The translations under genes and the position numbers were made by a program. A stretch of 64,000 nt of DNA from Prostheceraeus crozeri (lineage: Eukaryota; Platyhelminthes; Polycladida; Euryleptidae), in NCBI GenBank assembly GCA_907163375.1, contig CAJQUW010003203.1, positions 372,001 to 436,000 of the forward strand, in the 5' to 3' direction. The notes beneath the pieces are model-generated. The model was not told where the DNA came from and ran no database searches. It saw only the letters and a list, made by a program, of their open reading frames with translations. Below, in pieces: positions 24,808 through 35,522 of this stretch (position 1 is the first letter of the stretch; every line of letters begins with the position of its first letter).

Positions 24808-24909
24808 AAATGACACTTGTTCAAAATTGAAAGTGCAAATGTAAGAAATAAATAAATGAATTTTATCTACTTATTATATTTGCACTTTCAGTTTTGAACA
24901 AGTGTCATT
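24808..24909. repeat. Near-perfect hairpin (33-nt arms)
   Basis: Arms 24808-24840 and 24877-24909 are near-perfect reverse complements around tgacacttgttcaaaa, with a 36-nt AT-rich loop. One of several short snapback structures in the window. Confidence 0.75.
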
Positions 24910-25086
24910 GGTATAACTATAGGTTTCAAGAATTCATTTATTCATGATTTCCCATGTATGAGGTAAATTGGAAATTCATCAAGGCTAAAATTAAACTTGT
25001 ATAAAGCTACAATATTCATATAGGACTATATGAAATATACAGTATATATATATATATATATATTCATTTAATGGGCCTCCATATAT

Positions 25087-25960
25087 TCAAATCAAAACAA
25101 ATTGATTCTATTAAAATCAATGTTGGTTCCAGACGCGTTTCAGAGTGTACAACTCTTTTCTCAATGGTTACACACAAAATCGAACAACAATGCTTTTATA
25201 TGAGATGGATGATTTGATTACAGTTTGAAAATGGCATGATATGAAAATGTACAACAACGATCTACAGCAGTGCAAATAAAATCAATAAAATCAATTGTCG
25301 TAACAATCATTAGACGCTGTGATGTGCATAGATGTCAAAAGATACATTATCTATTTACAAATTCAACAATAAAGGAATGGATAAAGGAATAAAGATGCTG
25401 TTTCCTCTGATCTTAAAGATAAATGTACTTATTCGTACACTTGTGGACGGTGCAACTACGTCTATTTTGGCGAAACTTCCAGGCATCTTATTACCCGCGT
25501 TGATGAACATTCGAAAGGCTATCCTGTTCCAACTGAAATTTCTACGCGGCCACACCCTATAGACAAGAATAATTTTAGAATGTTCAATTAATGTTAGAAT
25601 GTTAGAATGTTAGAATCAATTTTAATCAAAGAATCAGTAAATGTAATGAATAACAGGGACGGATCCATTCCTTTATTGTTATTTTTGTAAATAGATAATG
25701 TATCTTTTGACATCTATGCACATCACAGCGTCTAATGATTGTTACGACAATTGATTTTATTGATTTTATTTGCACTGCTGTAGATCGTTGTTGTACATTT
25801 TCATATCATGCCATTTTCAAACTGTAATCAAATCATCCATCTCATATAAAAGCATTGTTGTTCGATTTTGTGTGTAACCATTGAGAAAAGAGTTGTACAC
25901 TCTGAAACGCGTCTGGAACCAACATTGATTTTAACAGAATCAATTTGTTTTGATTTGAAT
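25087..25960. mobile_element. Foldback PLE derivative: inverted arms around a GIY-YIG fragment
   Basis: Arms of about 295 bp (25087-25384 and 25666-25960) are near-perfect inverted repeats. The roughly 280-bp centre encodes a piece of PLE endonuclease on the plus strand. Each arm carries a degenerate hammerhead-like block (a pairing agagt/actct arm, then GAAACGCGTC), on the minus strand near 25130-25180 and on the plus strand near 25875-25920. The right arm is followed by a TA-rich stretch hosting a Tc1 element. Confidence 0.75.
25405..25580 (+). pseudogene. PLE GIY-YIG endonuclease fragment
   Basis: The plus-strand frame gives DKCTYSYTCGRCNYVYFGET, then SRHLITRVDEHSKGYPV. This is the beginning of a GIY-YIG domain, with YVYFG as the GIY-YIG strand pair and R and H downstream. 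No RT is linked to it. It lies in the spacer of the 25087-25960 inverted repeat. Confidence 0.7.
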
Positions 25961-25973
25961 ATATACATATATA

Positions 25974-27308
25974 CAGATTGTTTCATAAAAAATGGATCAC
26001 CCTTAAACATCGCCTTAACTTCAACTTTGTCTAACTCCGTCAAACTTGAACGAATTTCTCTGAAATTTGGAAGATATGTCAGTTGTGCTTACTAATATCA
26101 TTGTTGGAAATTTCAAGCATGAATATTGAGTTGTTTTCCTGTTATAGATAAAAAAGTAGTAGATAATTTGATCTTCATTTAGCAATGTTACACAAAATCA
26201 TACCTCAATCTTATAAAATTACATTTGTTTCCTTTGTTATGTAATATGTTGTTCTACAAGCCAAAAGCTATGAAGCAAAACAAAAATAAAGAAAATCGGT
26301 CAATCAGAGCCAGTATAGCACCATTATTCATCAACAATAATGTAACTGCTACATGTGATTAACTGGACTGTTCCATAGCTTCCTGACTTCGTTGCGATGG
26401 TATTGGCAGCACTCCTGATTGCTTTCAGCTAGAAATCTATCTCTTACCGGTTGAAAACAATACAAAGCACAAATGAACAATAACGAGATCGCATTCACAA
26501 AAGGCAAAGTGTCAGCTTTGCTAAAACTAGGGTTTTCTTTGCGAGGTACAAGCAAGCGACTAAATGTCCCTTACACAAATGTGCATCGATGGCATAATGA
26601 TGATTTTCGACTCTGTCGTAAAGAGGGCTCTGGCCGTCCACGCAAAACATCCAAACGACACACATTTACATCGTCCCCGGGTACAAGGTGGTGCGACTCT
26701 ACTGATTTGGGCTGGCATTTGGACCAATGGCCGATCTGAACTTCACATACAGCAAGGAACCATGAATTCTGAACGCAATGTGAATGTTTTACGAATGAAC
26801 ATTGGCCAAATAACAGATCAACTTGGTGATCCATCGATTTGGTTATCTATGGATGATAATGCTACGTGTCACAGGAGTAGTAGAGTCAACTTATGCAAGT
26901 CTCAATTAGGGCTTAGGACATTATCTTGGCCAGCTCGTTCTTCTGATCTGAATCCCATAGAAAATGTATGGAGTATTCTAAAACGTAACGTTCGTCGTTC
27001 ACTGCTACCTACAGATGGCGCATCACAACTTGCGTCACTGTTAAAAAGAGAGTGGAGAAAGTTAGATCAGTCAAAAATCAACGATAGCATCGAATCAATG
27101 CCTAGACGAATTGGTAATGTCATTGACAATAAGGGTAGGGCCACAAAATATTAGCTTCTTGAGAACCGTTACTGTATCATAGCTTATCAGATTATATAAG
27201 GACATTTAAATATATTAGGGACATGAAATAACATGAAAAATGCTTTCTGTATCATACTTATGTTTTATTTAGTCAAATTTTAGGATGATCCACTTTTTAT
27301 GAAACGGA

Positions 27309-27311
<3 letters not shown>
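25974..27311 (+). mobile_element. Tc1/mariner element, internally deleted
   Basis: The left end begins cagattgtttcataaaaaat and the reverse complement of the right end begins cagtccgtttcataaaaagt. TA flanks both ends (25972-25973 and 27312-27313). Length 1,338 bp. It landed in the AT-rich edge of the foldback PLE derivative. The transposase gene inside is deleted and frameshifted. Confidence 0.85.
26473..27154 (+). pseudogene. Tc1-type transposase, internal deletion
   Basis: The first frame (26473-26660) has the N-terminal helix-turn-helix (AFTKGKVSALLKLGFSLRGT, then RWHNDD). The second frame (to 27154) resumes at GATLLIWAGIWTNGRSELH, then MDDNATCH with the second catalytic Asp, then SSDLNPIENVWSILKR with the final catalytic Glu. 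The region with the first catalytic Asp is missing, so the protein is inactive. Between the two frames roughly 100 residues are lost. Confidence 0.85.

Positions 27312-27369
<58 letters not shown>
27312..27369. repeat. (TA)n microsatellite
   Basis: A TA run of nearly 60 bp between the Tc1 element and the 3' end of PLE-3. Confidence 0.9.
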
Positions 27370-27371
<2 letters not shown>

Positions 27372-27454
27372 CCAATTGTGATTTTCAATTCAAGAGAGTG
27401 CTCAACTATGTAGGAGCAAAATAAGCCAAGTTGTTAAGAGAAAACTGCTTGAAT

Positions 27455-27501
27455 TTCGGTACTTAAAGTTTCATGTATATTGCATACAATCATCAGCCGA
27501 A
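27455..27501 (-). ncRNA. Hammerhead ribozyme candidate of PLE-3
   Basis: On the minus strand: TTCGG, CTGATGA, an arm with tgtat pairing to ataca, GAAA, a short ACT/AGT stem III, the cleavage triplet GTA, then CCGAA. Stem I (TTCGG with CCGAA) pairs perfectly over 5 bp, stem II over 5 bp. All core residues CUGAUGA, GAAA and NUH are present, the best-formed PLE-linked hammerhead here. It lies about 90 bp downstream of the PLE-3 endonuclease. Cleavage would fall after the A of GTA. Confidence 0.7.
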
Positions 27502-27588
27502 TGTGCAGTACATATCTCGCAAGCATCTTTAAAAGGAACACTGAATAACATTCAAAAAGTGTAAATCACGCGACGAAGCACCGACGCA

Positions 27589-28262
27589 TTATGCGCTAGA
27601 CAGCATGTATTTTTTCCGATGCCGGCACTTTGACACCAGCTCAGTACGTTTGTTCAGCAAATATGCACTTTGATTGTCCATGATGAAGAACTTTTCACTT
27701 AGGCATAGATCACATCTCCTCGTCGCCGGATTATAACTCTTGCAATGTTTCTTGATTGTCCATTTAATTACCGGATTATTGCCACTTTCTTTGATTTTCC
27801 AGTACTCTTTCGACAATTCCGTATCATTTCTGTACTTCTCATGCACGAACGATTTCTTGTGGTTAGCATAGCGTAATTTAAATCTGCCTTCACAAATACC
27901 AAAATACTTCTTTGGCACCTCGTCTGCATTTTCTTCTTTCGATATAGTAGCTTCGTACACAATGTTCTCCCACAAGCATTTCCCATTCATTGGACATTTT
28001 CCCTTGTTTTGACAATTACATTCCTTTTCCGTTTCATTTTTCTTCTTCTTTGTATCATTTTTTAGCACTTTTCTGTTGTGGGCACTAACAATTGATTTAA
28101 AGTTGGGCATGCAACTGTAGCTGATCTTCAATGTGCTTCTGTTAAATATCCTGCTTAGCCGATGATCACTTACGAAATACTTGTCCACAAGCATCAAAAA
28201 ATACTTGCCAATATTTGTTGAGACGTTCCTATTGTATGGTGGATCCACACAATTTTCTCAAA
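27589..28262 (-). pseudogene. PLE-3: zinc-knuckle plus GIY-YIG endonuclease, 5'-truncated
   Basis: The minus-strand frame from 28248 reads DPPYNRNVSTNIGKYF, then ISYSCMPNFKSIVSAHN, CNCQNKGKCPMNGKCL, KKYFGICEGRFKLRYANHKK and SKCRHRKKYML. This is linker, zinc knuckle and complete GIY-YIG, clearly a different family from PLE-1 and PLE-2. The RT is absent. The copy breaks off just upstream of the conserved WFNPP site, and the Trp codon is out of frame with the rest. A hammerhead (27455-27501) and a TA tract follow downstream. Confidence 0.8.
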
Positions 28263-29134
28263 AAAATGTTGAAAATTCCAAGTGTGACCTAATTTTAAAA
28301 AGCGCCGGAACCATGCTACACTAAAATAGCTAGAAGGCAGCAGTATGTGCCTGCTCATCCAGTCACCGCATTCGTGTGTACATGAATGGACAATTGAATG
28401 ATCAGATATTTTAACCAAATCAAAGAATTAAAGGATGTTGTGAAAGTTTAAAGGATGGGCACATTCTGAATCTATTCGGCACGAGAATGCCATGAATTAA
28501 CCCATCGAATTCTACAATGCCTACTACCAATACCGTGAGTTTGTATGCTGATAACTTCCATTTGACAGTGTGACCACATAGCGTTACGACGTTGCAATGT
28601 TACGACGCAACGATTTTCAAAATTCTCTATTAAACAAATTTGTGAACAAAAAGCGGATCTGAATAGACATTTCAATATGAATCACTTACCTTGCTTTGCA
28701 CCTAAATTTTGGAAGCTTTATATAGGTTGGTTGAAGGTCGTGAGACGAAAAAACGTCATTTTTCCGTTACGACGTTACGCATGTAAGTTCAGATCTGCAT
28801 ATCAATTTTTTGACCGAATAAAAGAAAGTGAGATTGTTTATAAGTGCTCGACTTTTACTCGAATAAGCAGCAAATATCTGCTATATTTGAATAAATCAGA
28901 AATACATCTTTGCACGAAAGGGCAAATTTTAAAAATGATAATTTTTCAATTTTTTTCTGTTTTTATTACAGTATGTATTTAATTAATTTTTTTGTACTGA
29001 AAGTCAAATTTCTGCGGTAAATTGAATGTTTTTCTGGAAAATATAATTGTCAAGGATGATGTTTGTGCAATCAAAAGTAAACTCATAGATACTTCAGAAA
29101 ATTACCCAAAATGTTGACATTCGCGTAGAATTGC

Positions 29135-29140
<6 letters not shown>
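28263..29140. other. Unassigned AT-rich DNA
   Basis: No recognisable family. An open frame of 101 codons at 28677-28982 (plus) is AT-driven and lacks motifs. Several gttacgacgtt-like words recur at 28580-28620 and 28765-28790, but they form no clear repeat. Confidence 0.35.

Positions 29141-29180
<40 letters not shown>
29141..29180. repeat. (TA)n microsatellite, left edge of PLE-2
   Basis: A TA run bordering the minus-strand arm of PLE-2. The right border is the TA run at 32279-32330. Confidence 0.9.
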
Positions 29181-29423
29181 TCGTTTGATATGAGCTATAG
29201 TATCGTAAAGTGCTCAATGCAAAATACAGAGCTATTTATAATAAATCAAAAGAATTAATTACGCAACTTCGAGTATACTAAAAGTTTCATGTTAATACAA
29301 TCTTCAAAGCATAGAAAAGGATAAGTTATTCAAAAGATGGTAGAGGATACGAATTACAAAAATGACCGTGATATTTGATGACGTTATAGTTATGATGTAA
29401 TGTTTAATGTGTATGTTGAGATA

Positions 29424-30459
29424 TCATTTCACACTTGATAACAGGAATTTACGTCTATGTCTACATGTTGATATCAATTCACTTTTTTTGTTTAGCAGGT
29501 CTTTTTCTTTATAAGTAAGGATGTAGTATTTCTCTAAGAGACATAGATTACATCGTCTTGTTCCACATTTGTATGGTGTCGTTTGGTCCAGTATTTCCCA
29601 TTTCACTTCGTATTTTTTGTTGTTGTTATTTAGCGACCATATTAGTTTGGATAATGCTGTTTCGTTTTCATAATTCAAGTTGGTAAAAGACGTCTTGTGA
29701 TTTCTGTATCGTGTTTTAAAGTCATTGTCTGTTTGCCCAATATATACCATTTTTTCATTGTCATCTGTAGTTACTGTTGCTTTATAAACTACGCACCTTG
29801 TTAGGCATTTGTTTTGTAGTGGACACTGTTGTTTGTTTCTACAATTGCATTGACTTTGGATGGGTTCATTGTTTCGTTCATCTTTGTTTTTGATTAATAC
29901 CTTTGAGTTATGTTGTTTGATAATATTTTTCATGTTTGGCATACAACTATAACTGAGTTTTACATTGTTCTTGTTGAATATAGTTTTGTACTTATGATTG
30001 GCTGGGAAATGTTTGTTTATTAATGATAGAAATTTATGTCCAATATTCGTTTTCACGTTCTGACTAAAGGGTGGGTTGAACCAAATTATATTTCTCTTTC
30101 TTCTACTTCTGCTTTTTGATGGCTTGAACTCTAGGTTGTAATTATGTCCACTTTTATTTAATGCATTTTGGTAATGTTGTTTCACTTTGTTGAATTCGTT
30201 CTTGTCAGATGATAATGAGGACAGTCTTTTTTCTATCTTGAGAGGCACTTGTTTGATGATACTCGGGGGATGATTTGATTTTGTGTTTATGTATTGGGTT
30301 ACATCGCTCGGCTTGATGTACGGCCTGTATTTTCCGGTTGGTAAATCGAGATGAACATCAAGGAAGTCGGTTGTTTTTATGTTAGTTTCGACAGTGATCT
30401 TTAACTTGTGGTCTTGAAATATTTTGATAATATCCTTCCTTGCTTTGTCAGAGTCAGGT
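29424..30459 (-). pseudogene. PLE-2 truncated copy: RT tail plus GIY-YIG
   Basis: The minus-strand frame runs from the RT C-terminal region (KARKDIIKIF, KTTDFLDVHLDLPTGKYRPY) through IIWFNPPF, ISYSC-like linker, CNCRNKQQCPLQNKCL, MVYIGQTDNDFKTRYRNHKT and STCRHRRKF. It is the same sequence as the plus copy but lacks the catalytic RT half. The endonuclease frame is intact and continuous with the linker. Confidence 0.85.
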
Positions 30460-30475
30460 CCTTGCTTTGTCAGAG

Positions 30476-32094
30476 CAGGACGAGTCGAATGTTATAGCCC
30501 AACGCAAGCATTCATCACATTCAAAGACCATAAAGAAGGCTTTCCTAATTCGTTAAAATGCCGTCTCATCAACCCAGCCAAATCGGAAATTGGTAAAATA
30601 AGCAAAAAAATACTTGACAAACACAACACAATCATAAAAGAAAAGACTAACCTGATACAATGGAAACAAACCTCATCAGTTATTAATTGGTTCAACAACA
30701 TAACATTGAAACAAACGAAGAAATTCATGAAATTTGACATTGTTGAATTTCATCCGTCAATAACAGAAGAATTACTATTAGAAAGTATCAATTTCGCTCA
30801 AGAATTTACCAATTTCACAGAAGAAGAAATAAATTGTGTATTACATGCGAAAAAGTCATTCCTGTTTGACGAAACTAATACGTGGCAGAAAAAAGGTGAT
30901 AATTTTTTATTCGACGTCACAATGGGAAGTTTTGATGGTGCAGAGACCTGTGATTTAGTCGGACTTTTTCTCCTGAGCAAATTAGAAAGACGTTTTGGTG
31001 GAAACAACATTGGATTATTCCGGGATGATGGCTTTGCAGTCCTAAACGATGCTTCAGGACCTGACTCTGACAAAGCAAGGAAGGATATTATCAAAATATT
31101 TCAAGACCACAAGTTAAAGATCACTGTCGAAACTAACATAAAAACAACCGACTTCCTTGATGTTCATCTCGATTTACCAACCGGAAAATACAGGCCGTAC
31201 ATCAAGCCGAGCGATGTAACCCAATACATAAACACAAAATCAAATCATCCCCCGAGTATCATCAAACAAGTGCCTCTCAAGATAGAAAAAAGACTGTCCT
31301 CATTATCATCTGACAAGAACGAATTCAACAAAGTGAAACAACATTACCAAAATGCATTAAATAAAAGTGGACATAATTACAACCTAGAGTTCAAGCCATC
31401 AAAAAGCAGAAGTAGAAGAAAGAGAAATATAATTTGGTTCAACCCACCCTTTAGTCAGAACGTGAAAACGAATATTGGACATAAATTTCTATCATTAATA
31501 AACAAACATTTCCCAGCCAATCATAAGTACAAAACTATATTCAACAAGAACAATGTAAAACTCAGTTATAGTTGTATGCCAAACATGAAAAATATTATCA
31601 AACAACATAACTCAAAGGTATTAATCAAAAACAAAGATGAACGAAACAATGAACCCATCCAAAGTCAATGCAATTGTAGAAACAAACAACAGTGTCCACT
31701 ACAAAACAAATGCCTAACAAGGTGCGTAGTTTATAAAGCAACAGTAACTACAGATGACAATGAAAAAATGGTATATATTGGGCAAACAGACAATGACTTT
31801 AAAACACGATACAGAAATCACAAGACGTCTTTTACCAACTTGAATTATGAAAACGAAACAGCATTATCCAAACTAATATGGTCGCTAAATAACAACAACA
31901 AAAAATACGAAGTGAAATGGGAAATACTGGACCAAACGACACCATACAAATGTGGAACAAGACGATGTAATCTATGTCTCTTAGAGAAATACTACATCCT
32001 TACTTATAAAGAAAAAGACCTGCTAAACAAAAAAAGTGAATTGATATCAACATGTAGACATAGACGTAAATTCCTGTTATCAAGTGTGAAATGA
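30476..32094 (+). CDS. PLE-2 RT plus GIY-YIG polyprotein, 5'-truncated but open
   Basis: About 540 codons open from RVECYSPTQAFITFKDHK to STCRHRRKFLLSSVK. RT motif A is KFDIVEFHPSI, motif B TMGSFDGAETCDLVG and catalytic FRDD (GLFRDDGFAV). The linker keeps IIWFNPPF intact, unlike the other PLEs here. The zinc knuckle CNCRNKQQCPLQNKCL and the GIY-YIG (VYIGQTDNDFKTRYRNHK) follow in the same frame. The N-terminal part with RMRW and the ADKT region is missing, because the copy begins at the inversion junction. It is the most complete PLE frame in the window and the best reference for spotting lesions in the others. Confidence 0.85.
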
Positions 32095-32274
32095 TATCTC
32101 AACATACACATTAAACATTACATCATAACTATAACGTCATCAAATATCACGGTCATTTTTGTAATTCGTATCCCCTACCATCTTTTGAATAACTTATCCT
32201 TTTCTATGCTTTGAAGATTGTATTAACATGAAACTTTTAGTATACTCGAAGTTGCGTAATTAATTCTTTTGATT

Positions 32275-32278
<4 letters not shown>

Positions 32279-32330
<52 letters not shown>
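32279..32330. repeat. (TA)n microsatellite between PLE-2 and PLE-5
   Basis: A TA run with one tg interruption. It separates two unrelated PLE inverted structures that share this border. Confidence 0.9.
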
Positions 32331-32331
<1 letters not shown>

Positions 32332-32502
32332 ATTAAAATGAAAACACAGGATTAAGAAGCATGCGCCAACATGTTTCTGCCACTACTGTGGCTTGTCAAG
32401 GCGATAAATGAACTATATTGAATAGCTACAATACAAATGAATTTCAACTAAAAATACATGGACACAGTCATTAGCCTGTAGGCTAGAGAAGATCATAGAG
32501 TT

Positions 32503-33436
32503 TTAGAAGACGTTTAGTGGTGGTCGGTATTTTCTAATGAACATAGTTTCTTTGTGTTCACGTTCTAGCCTTGTAGAAGAAATCGGCATTTTATAGAATG
32601 GCATGATAGAGATTTTTTTACTCAAATTTACCGCACAATTTCTGATATGGGTGCTTGCTGGTAAAAATGAGTATTCAGCATTTTGAATCTGTTGCCGATG
32701 GACAGTAACTCTGTGACGAAGGGTATCACCGGATTGACCTATGTAAAATTTATTGCAACCTAGGCAAGTCAATTTATAAATGAAATTGGAAGACCCACAA
32801 CTCATGTTGTGTCTTATGTTAAAATGAAAGTCAGATTCATCAACTCGAAAAGTAATTTTCTTCCCTGCTGTAATATTGTCGCAGCATTTGCAGCGGGGTT
32901 GATCACATTTAGTTACCCCCTCAATTTGAGTTTTCTTATTTCGTTTTAAAATGGATAATATTGATTTTGGCTGTCTTAGTGAATTCTGAAATTTACAATT
33001 TTCGAAAGATTTAATAGATTTTAATGTATTAGTTAATGGGTAAATAGTTTTGTTGAAGACTTGAGGATTATTGGGATTATAGGTATGTACAAAAGGAATA
33101 ATAATGTCATTTGATGTATATCTATTATCATTATGCTTTAATCGTTCTTTGGCTCTTTGTATAGCATTCCTTACTAAACCTTCAGGATAATTTAGTTTTG
33201 TTAATCTATCCTTTAGTTCTTGATATCTTACAATCTTATTATGATTTTCGGATACAATTCTTTCTATCCTATGGGCCAGCACAAACGGAATGTTTCGAAT
33301 TGTATGTCTCGGATGATTTGACTGAAAAGGTATATAACTAAAACTATCGGTCGGTTTGTTGTAGATGTCTGTTTCTATAGTATTTTTAATGGTATTTTTG
33401 TATACCCGAACATCCGAATATATTTTGTCATATATT
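32503..33436 (-). pseudogene. PLE-5 minus copy: RT tail, linker, GIY-YIG
   Basis: The minus-strand frame opens with DKIYSDVRVYKNTIKNTIET and IYNKPTDSFSYIPFQSNHPR, the RT C-terminal YRKPT-like block. It continues through the LTKLNYPEGLVRNAIQRAK linker and CKCC, then the endonuclease NMSCGSSNFIYKLTCLGC, KFYIGQSGDTLRHRVTVHRQ, and ends RKYRPPLNVF. The GIY-YIG differs strongly from PLE-1/2/3, lacks their CNC.K..CP.N..C knuckle, and belongs to another PLE group. The RT catalytic half is missing. Confidence 0.8.
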
Positions 33437-34137
33437 TAACAAAACTAAATTATCCTGAAGGTTTAGTAAGGAATGCTATACAAAGAGCCAAAGAACGATT
33501 AAAGCATAATGATAATAGATATACATCAAATGACATTATTATTCCTTTTGTACATACCTATAATCCCAATAATCCTCAAGTCTTCAACAAAACTATTTAC
33601 CCATTAACTAATACATTAAAATCTATTAAATCTTTCGAAAATTGTAAATTTCAGAATTCACTAAGACAGCCAAAATCAATATTATCCATTTTAAAACGAA
33701 ATAAGAAAACTCAAATTGAGGGGGTAACTAAATGTGATCAACCCCGCTGCAAATGCTGCGACAATATTACAGCAGGGAAGAAAATTACTTTTCGAGTTGA
33801 TGAATCTGACTTTCATTTTAACATAAGACACAACATGAGTTGTGGGTCTTCCAATTTCATTTATAAATTGACTTGCCTAGGTTGCAATAAATTTTACATA
33901 GGTCAATCCGGTGATACCCTTCGTCACAGAGTTACTGTCCATCGGCAACAGATTCAAAATGCTGAATACTCATTTTTACCAGCAAGCACCCATATCAGAA
34001 ATTGTGCGGTAAATTTGAGTAAAAAAATCTCTATCATGCCATTCTATAAAATGCCGATTTCTTCTACAAGGCTAGAACGTGAACACAAAGAAACTATGTT
34101 CATTAGAAAATACCGACCACCACTAAACGTCTTCTAA
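33437..34137 (+). pseudogene. PLE-5 plus copy: linker plus GIY-YIG
   Basis: Mirror of the minus copy from TKLNYPEGLVRNAIQRAKER to RKYRPPLNVF, apparently without frame damage over the shared part. No RT is present. Inverted repetition of the 3' end is the recurring arrangement of PLEs here. Confidence 0.8.
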
Positions 34138-34343
34138 AACTCTATGATCTTCTCTAGCCTACAGGCTAATGACTGTGTCCATGTATTTTTAGTTGAAATT
34201 CATTTGTATTGTAGCTATTCAATATAGTTCATTTATCGCCTTGACAAGCCACAGTAGTGGCAGAAACATGTTGGCGCATGCTTCTTAATCCTGTGTTTTC
34301 ATTTTAATTTTTTAACTCCATTTGCTTTGATTTCTATTATTTC

Positions 34344-34368
34344 ATTATATATATATATATATATATCA
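34344..34368. repeat. (TA)n microsatellite
   Basis: A TA run at the 5' truncation point of PLE-6. Confidence 0.9.
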
Positions 34369-35522
34369 ACCATCCAACAATCAAACCTTTACCCCTTCCA
34401 TGTAATGTTTTGCGACATCTTCTTCTACTGTGTACCACTGCCACTCCATTCTCTTGGAAAAACAAACTCTTTAAACAAATAGATGGTGTTGCCATGGGAA
34501 GTCCGCTTGGCCCTTTCTATGCAGACATGTGTTCCATTGAAAACAAAGTGATCCCAACCTTAGATGACATGAAGATGTACCGGAGATATGTTGACGATTC
34601 TTTCCTGATTTGTACCACAGACAAAGTGTGCGAAATCATCAAAGCTTTTGAAGACAATTCAAAATTGAAGTTCACTTCCGAATGCGAGAATAACTCTGGT
34701 ATCTCATTTTTGGATGTCAAAGTTATAAGAGAAAATGGCTGTCTACGAACATCAGTGTACCGGAAACCCACGAACAGCGGAGCGTGTCCAGACTACAACA
34801 GTTTCGGACCAGACGTATACAAAAGATCAGTCATTTTGTCATACGTGAATCGAGCGTACAGATTATCATCTTCGTGGAAAGAATTTGATGCAGAGATCAA
34901 CGAAATTAAACAAATTCTAATTAATAACAACTACCCCAATGCATTGGTTGATACAGTTATACAGAAATATCTCAAGAGAAAGATGAAACAGCCGATTATG
35001 CTACAATTTCAGTCTACCAGAAACATAAATTATTTTTTCAAAAGCCAATGGAACTCCGCAGCAAAGACAGAAGAAAAGCGTCTTAATGCTATAATATCTG
35101 AGCATGTCAAAGGTAGAGTAGAAGAGTCACAAGTCAAACTACGAGTGTACTATCAATCAAAGAAACTTGTCAACATGCTAAAACACCAAACCAAACGTCA
35201 AATATCAGATGAGCATCACGTGGTATACCAGTATCATTGTCCTCATAGTTCCTGTAATGGAGCTAATTATATCGGTTTCACCACATGTACTCTGATGCAA
35301 CGTTGTCAACAGCATGTTTCGAACGGAGCGATTAAACAGCATCTCCTCAGTCATCCTCAAGTAAATAAAGGCTACAAGAGCATCCTTCAGAATATGAAGA
35401 TCATAACCCGGTTTCAAAAGCAAAAGGATTTGGAGCTTGCAGAGGCAATAATAATTAAGAACCAACAGCCACCTCTGAATAAACAAGACCAGGGTTTGAC
35501 CCGAAGGCTGATATTACTTTGA
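34369..35522 (+). pseudogene. PLE-6: RT plus GIY-YIG of a third PLE clade, 5'-truncated
   Basis: An open frame of about 370 codons. It begins in RT motif B (QIDGVAMGSPLGPFYADM), continues with the catalytic YVDD (MYRRYVDDSFLI), then SFLDVKVIRENGCLRTSVYR and KPTNSG. The endonuclease reads YQYHCPHSSCNGANYIGFTT, then LMQRCQQH. The YVDD and VYRKPT motifs place it with Penelope/Poseidon-like PLEs, unlike the FRDD-type PLE-1 and PLE-2. RT motif A and everything upstream are lost at the TA repeat. Downstream, 35683-35725 has a degenerate hammerhead (CTGAAGA, ggaag/cttcc stem, GAAGCGCC). Confidence 0.85.

Larger units (their letters stand above)
29181..32282. mobile_element. PLE-2: inverted pair, long plus copy and truncated minus copy
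   Basis: The minus arm (29250-30459) and plus arm (about 31050-32280) are near-identical inverted repeats of about 1.2 kb. The unique centre (30476 to about 31050) carries the front of the RT in the plus copy. The junction contains ccttgctttgtcagag twice (30438-30453 and 30460-30475), a 16-bp direct duplication offset by 22 bp. TA microsatellites bound both sides. The 3' ends contain a degenerate hammerhead-like block (GAAACTTTTAGTA after a TTGAAGA) at about 29265-29310 (minus) and 32205-32250 (plus). Confidence 0.85.
32329..34306. mobile_element. PLE-5: inverted pair of a second PLE clade
   Basis: Arms of about 890 bp (32329-33224 minus, 33437-34306 plus) are near-perfect inverted repeats that carry the same linker, endonuclease and 3' end. 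The 212-bp centre belongs only to the minus copy. A degenerate hammerhead-like block (cttgacaagccac, agta loop, gtggcagaaacatgttggcg) lies at each outer end, about 32360-32410 (minus) and 34235-34285 (plus). Confidence 0.85.

Noticed and set aside
25130..25180. Active hammerheads in the arms of the 25-kb foldback
   Set aside because: The GAAA side and stem II are good, but the CUGANGA core reads TTGAGAA, so it is probably inactive. Kept only as a relic.
28677..28982. 101-codon open frame as a host gene
   Set aside because: AT-driven composition, no motif, no supporting context.
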